From positions 124,001 to 188,000 of the forward strand of contig NZ_ATDL01000021.1 of assembly GCF_000416985.1 (NCBI RefSeq): a stretch of DNA of 64,000 nt, written 5' to 3'. Origin of the DNA: Sphingobacterium paucimobilis HER1398 (GTDB lineage Bacteria > Bacteroidota > Bacteroidia > Sphingobacteriales > Sphingobacteriaceae). Under the pieces are notes generated by a model. That model was not told the DNA's origin, ran no database searches, and saw only the letters and a program-made list of their open reading frames with translations. Below are positions 61,908 through 64,000 of the stretch, piece after piece (position 1 is the stretch's first letter; each line of letters starts with the position of its first letter). Position numbers and translations under genes: made by a program.

Positions 61908-62594
61908 AGTCTGCGGTTTCGTGTGAAACGAAGTTACAAACTTTCTGTATTACTTTTGAACAGATGGTAAATTGATAAGGTCAAAGTTTTAAGAAGGTTT
62001 AAAATCAACATCTTCTTGTCGCTCGAGCCGCGACAGGGCTCTTCTTTCTCCTTGAACGAGAAAGAAGCAAAGAGTCAAGACTGTGTAACCTATGTTCATC
62101 ATGGCACATAAAGCTATACGTGCGGTTTCCTAGGTCGCGACAACACTGCCCCGCCCATAGACTGGAAATCCTTGGTTACTGCAATATGTACGATAATCTG
62201 TGTGATAGCTTTACGGCCTTAGTCTCCATATGTTACAAGGTCGTCTTTTTCACGTGTAGATTATTGATTGCTTATTCCTTTTGCTATCCACAGGCTCCAA
62301 ACCGGCCTAGGATGTTGTCGCGTTAAGAAAACAGAAGAAATCCAACGAGAATGGATTTAAGAAGTGAAACGGCTCAAATACATTCTGGATTTCGAACTGT
62401 TTTTAGCGTAACAATATCCAAGCCTTGACTTTTTTGCTTCGTTTTTGTGTCAAGACAAAAATGAAGGTCCCGTCCTGACAAGGACTATTTTAAACCTTCT
62501 TTTTTTTCTGAAAGTGTCTGTCTTTAATGGACATCAAGAACTTTCATGTCTGTTGGTGAACAGAAGGAATCATGAAAGTTTTTTATATTGCACT
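61908..62594. other. Gene-free gap before nagA
   Basis: Filled mainly by the MITE-like element (61991-62501). The remaining flanks hold upstream sequence of the small protein/ridA operon on the left and of nagA on the right (with an inverted repeat AACTTTCATG / CATGAAAGTT at about 62538-62580). No CDS supported. Confidence 0.6.
61991..62501. repeat. 511-bp MITE-like element with nested inverted repeats
   Basis: Perfect 15-base terminal inverted repeat AAGAAGGTTTAAAAT (61991-62005) / ATTTTAAACCTTCTT (62487-62501). Inside are a second pair (GAAGCAAAGAGTCAAG 62064-62079 and CTTGACTTTTTTGCTTC 62424-62440) and a third (CGCGACAACA near 62134 and TGTTGTCGCG near 62311). Each arm also has its own stem (CTTCTTTCTC/GAGAAAGAAG left, CTTCGTTTTTGT/ACAAAAATGAAG right). 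No transposase reading frame; a 68-codon frame inside has no recognisable features. Confidence 0.72.
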
Positions 62595-63707
62595 ATGGAA
62601 AGAAAGCTGGCTTTACATAACGGAACAATCTATTCTGATTATGATATTATAAAAGATCAAGCGCTGTTGATTTCGGGCGATAAAGTAATGGGAACAGTGC
62701 CTGTCAGTGAGGTCTCTGATGAATTTGAAAAGGTGGATGTGGAGGGGTGCCATATTTGCCCTGGCCTTATCGATTTACAGATTTATGGTGCCGGGGGGAA
62801 TCTATTCTCTGAGACTTTGAGTGCCGACGCATTGGATTATATCGAGAAGACCCTATTAAAACAAGGTTGTACTTCTTTTTACCTGACACTGGCAACGAAT
62901 ACCATTCAAGTATTCGATAAGGCTATTCGTGTTTTTAAAGATGCTTCGCCTCGTGTAGCACTAGGACTGCATTTGGAAGGCCCGTTCTTGAATCCGAAGA
63001 AGAGAGGTGCCCACCCCGCAGAATTGATTGTTAAAGCTGACCTGTCTACATTAAGACATCTGTTTGAAGGTAATGAAGATGTTGTCGGGATTATAACTGT
63101 TGCTCCCGAATTGTTGGCGCAGGAGTGTCTAGATTACCTGCTGTCGAAAGGCGTTTTGATCAGTGCCGGTCATACGGATGCTACATTTCAAGAAGCTTCG
63201 AAAGCATTTGACAAGGGGATAAAAGCGGCAACCCACCTTTGGAATGCCATGTCGTCCTTGCACCATCGACAGGCCGGAGTGCCTGGGGCAGTATTTAACC
63301 ATAAGGCGGTGTGTGCTTCGATTGTGGCAGACGGTATCCATGTGGATTATGAGGTGGTCAAGATTAGTAAAAAACAATTGGGAGAACGTTTGTTTTTGAT
63401 CACTGACGCGGTTACTAACTGTAATTCGGGAATTTATCAGCACCTGTTCAATGAAGACCATTACGTGCTTCCCGACGGAACCCTGAGTGGTTCGGCTTTG
63501 AGTATGTTGGCCGCTATTCGGAATTGTGTAGAGAAAGCAGAGATCCCATTGGATGAGGCTATTCGTATGGGGACTACTTATCCTGCTCGATTGATTGAAC
63601 GAAAAGATATTGGACACTTAAATAAGGGAGCAATGGCAAATGTGCTGATTTTTGATCAGCAGTATAAAGTGAAGGAGGTGTATTTTGAAGGAAAGAAAGT
63701 TGAGTAG
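62595..63707 (+). CDS. nagA: N-acetylglucosamine-6-phosphate deacetylase
   Basis: 371 residues from ATG 62595 (the in-frame ATG 62445 lies in the MITE-like region and adds an unrelated 50-residue stretch, so I reject it). Amidohydrolase that makes glucosamine 6-phosphate for amino-sugar catabolism and peptidoglycan recycling. Motifs: HICPGLIDLQIYGAGG, LGLHLEGPFLNPKKRGAHP, ISAGHTDATFQEA (metal His), ATHLWNAMSSLHHRQAG (metal/substrate His) and FLITDAVTNCNSG (catalytic Asp). Full length. The NagZ-type GH3 enzyme at 25 kb could supply the substrate pathway. Confidence 0.95.
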   Translation: MERKLALHNGTIYSDYDIIKDQALLISGDKVMGTVPVSEVSDEFEKVDVEGCHICPGLIDLQIYGAGGNLFSETLSADALDYIEKTLLKQGCTSFYLTLATNTIQVFDKAIRVFKDASPRVALGLHLEGPFLNPKKRGAHPAELIVKADLSTLRHLFEGNEDVVGIITVAPELLAQECLDYLLSKGVLISAGHTDATFQEASKAFDKGIKAATHLWNAMSSLHHRQAGVPGAVFNHKAVCASIVADGIHVDYEVVKISKKQLGERLFLITDAVTNCNSGIYQHLFNEDHYVLPDGTLSGSALSMLAAIRNCVEKAEIPLDEAIRMGTTYPARLIERKDIGHLNKGAMANVLIFDQQYKVKEVYFEGKKVE

Positions 63708-63724
63708 GGCTAACGAAAAAAGTG

Positions 63725-63732
63725 TAGTTTTG
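63725..63732 (+). promoter_or_regulatory. Candidate -7 promoter element of the 63739 lipoprotein
   Basis: TAGTTTTG ends 6 bases before the ATG, giving a leaderless transcript. Confidence 0.45.
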
Positions 63733-63738
63733 CATACT

Positions 63739-64000
63739 ATGACTTTAAAGACGATTAAAAGCGCAGCGTTCGCTGCAATGTTAATTTCGGTATTTATGTT
63801 TTCTTGCGGTTCGCGTAAGAATAAGAAAACACAGTATACAAAGAAAGCCGAGACAGAAGTATCAAATCCACAGGCGCCTGTCGTTGTGCAGAAAGATACA
63901 CCCAAGAAAGAGGCAAAGCCACCATTGGTAGCAACGTCTGCAGAGATGGCGCCCCCCGTAAAAGTGGTGAAAGAAGAGTCCCTCGTTGTTGACTTGCCGG
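63739..64000 (+). CDS. Lipoprotein, N-terminal part only (runs off the window)
   Basis: 87 residues visible. Lipoprotein signal MTLKTIKSAAFAAMLISVFM-FSC, then a Lys/Pro/Val-rich linker (KNKKTQYTKKAETEV, KEAKPPLVATSAEMAPPVKVVKEE). Such linkers often precede a peptidoglycan-binding or hydrolase domain in Bacteroidota, but the domain lies beyond the window. Confidence 0.75.
   Translation, partial: MTLKTIKSAAFAAMLISVFMFSCGSRKNKKTQYTKKAETEVSNPQAPVVVQKDTPKKEAKPPLVATSAEMAPPVKVVKEESLVVDLP

Noticed and set aside
62120..62326. 68-codon frame inside the MITE-like element
   Set aside because: Located in structured non-coding DNA, with Cys-rich random-like composition and no start context.
62445..62594. 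Extended N-terminus of nagA
   Set aside because: The extra 50 residues come from repeat DNA and do not fit the amidohydrolase family; ATG 62595 matches the family start.

Overview
The window looks like a chromosomal segment of a Bacteroidota organism, most likely a member of the Sphingobacteriaceae (Sphingobacterium/Pedobacter type). The reasons are two SusC/SusD pairs with FecI-type sigma and FecR anti-sigma genes, DUF4270 and DUF4369 proteins, PF14905-type outer-membrane proteins, many short lipoprotein signals, absence of clear Shine-Dalgarno sequences, and repeated TAnnTTTG (-7) promoter motifs. No rRNA, tRNA, CRISPR array, transposase or integrase was seen.

Layout. 1-8830 is one end of a surface-polysaccharide locus: GDP-fucose synthase (cut by the window edge), two glycosyltransferases plus a DUF3820 protein on the minus strand, and a flippase, an asparagine-synthetase-like enzyme and a CapA-family protein on the plus strand, with trmB and trhO between. 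8840-14900 holds a DeoR regulator, a protein built of 44-residue tandem repeats, a tdh-yebC operon and a lamin-tail/FlgD-like surface protein. 14900-31060 is mostly core metabolism and signalling: asd, a DUF4270-kelch lipoprotein operon, a histidine kinase/response regulator pair, pncA, a large outer-membrane protein, a TetR regulator, a NagZ-type GH3 enzyme, sdaA, a metallo-beta-lactamase-fold hydrolase and a ClC channel.

31060-39173 is nutrient-uptake locus I (sigma, FecR, SusC, SusD, TlpA-like). 46452-53631 is locus II (sigma, FecR, SusC, SusD). In both, the SusC protein has the N-terminal STN domain needed for signalling to FecR, so each should be a self-regulating uptake system. Between them, 39174-46300 is an accessory island: repeat-rich DNA, an orphan gene, a three-gene minus-strand operon ending in a double-HEPN protein, two divergent paralogous HTH regulators with coiled-coil tails, and an SH3-domain exported protein. 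This operon is the best candidate in the window for an undescribed system, possibly defence or toxin related, but its function is not shown by the sequence.

53800-64000 returns to core genes (lipB, hflX, recG, ridA, nagA) interspersed with lipoproteins. Two of these lipoprotein genes (53807 and 57427) share an almost identical ECF-type promoter (GGGGTAACA, 16-17 bases, TTKATATC), suggesting a common sigma-factor regulon. A 511-bp MITE-like nested inverted repeat lies just before nagA, and a four-helix-bundle gene between lipB and hflX is flanked by arrays of short TAAC repeats, of which an orphan array occurs near 27 kb.
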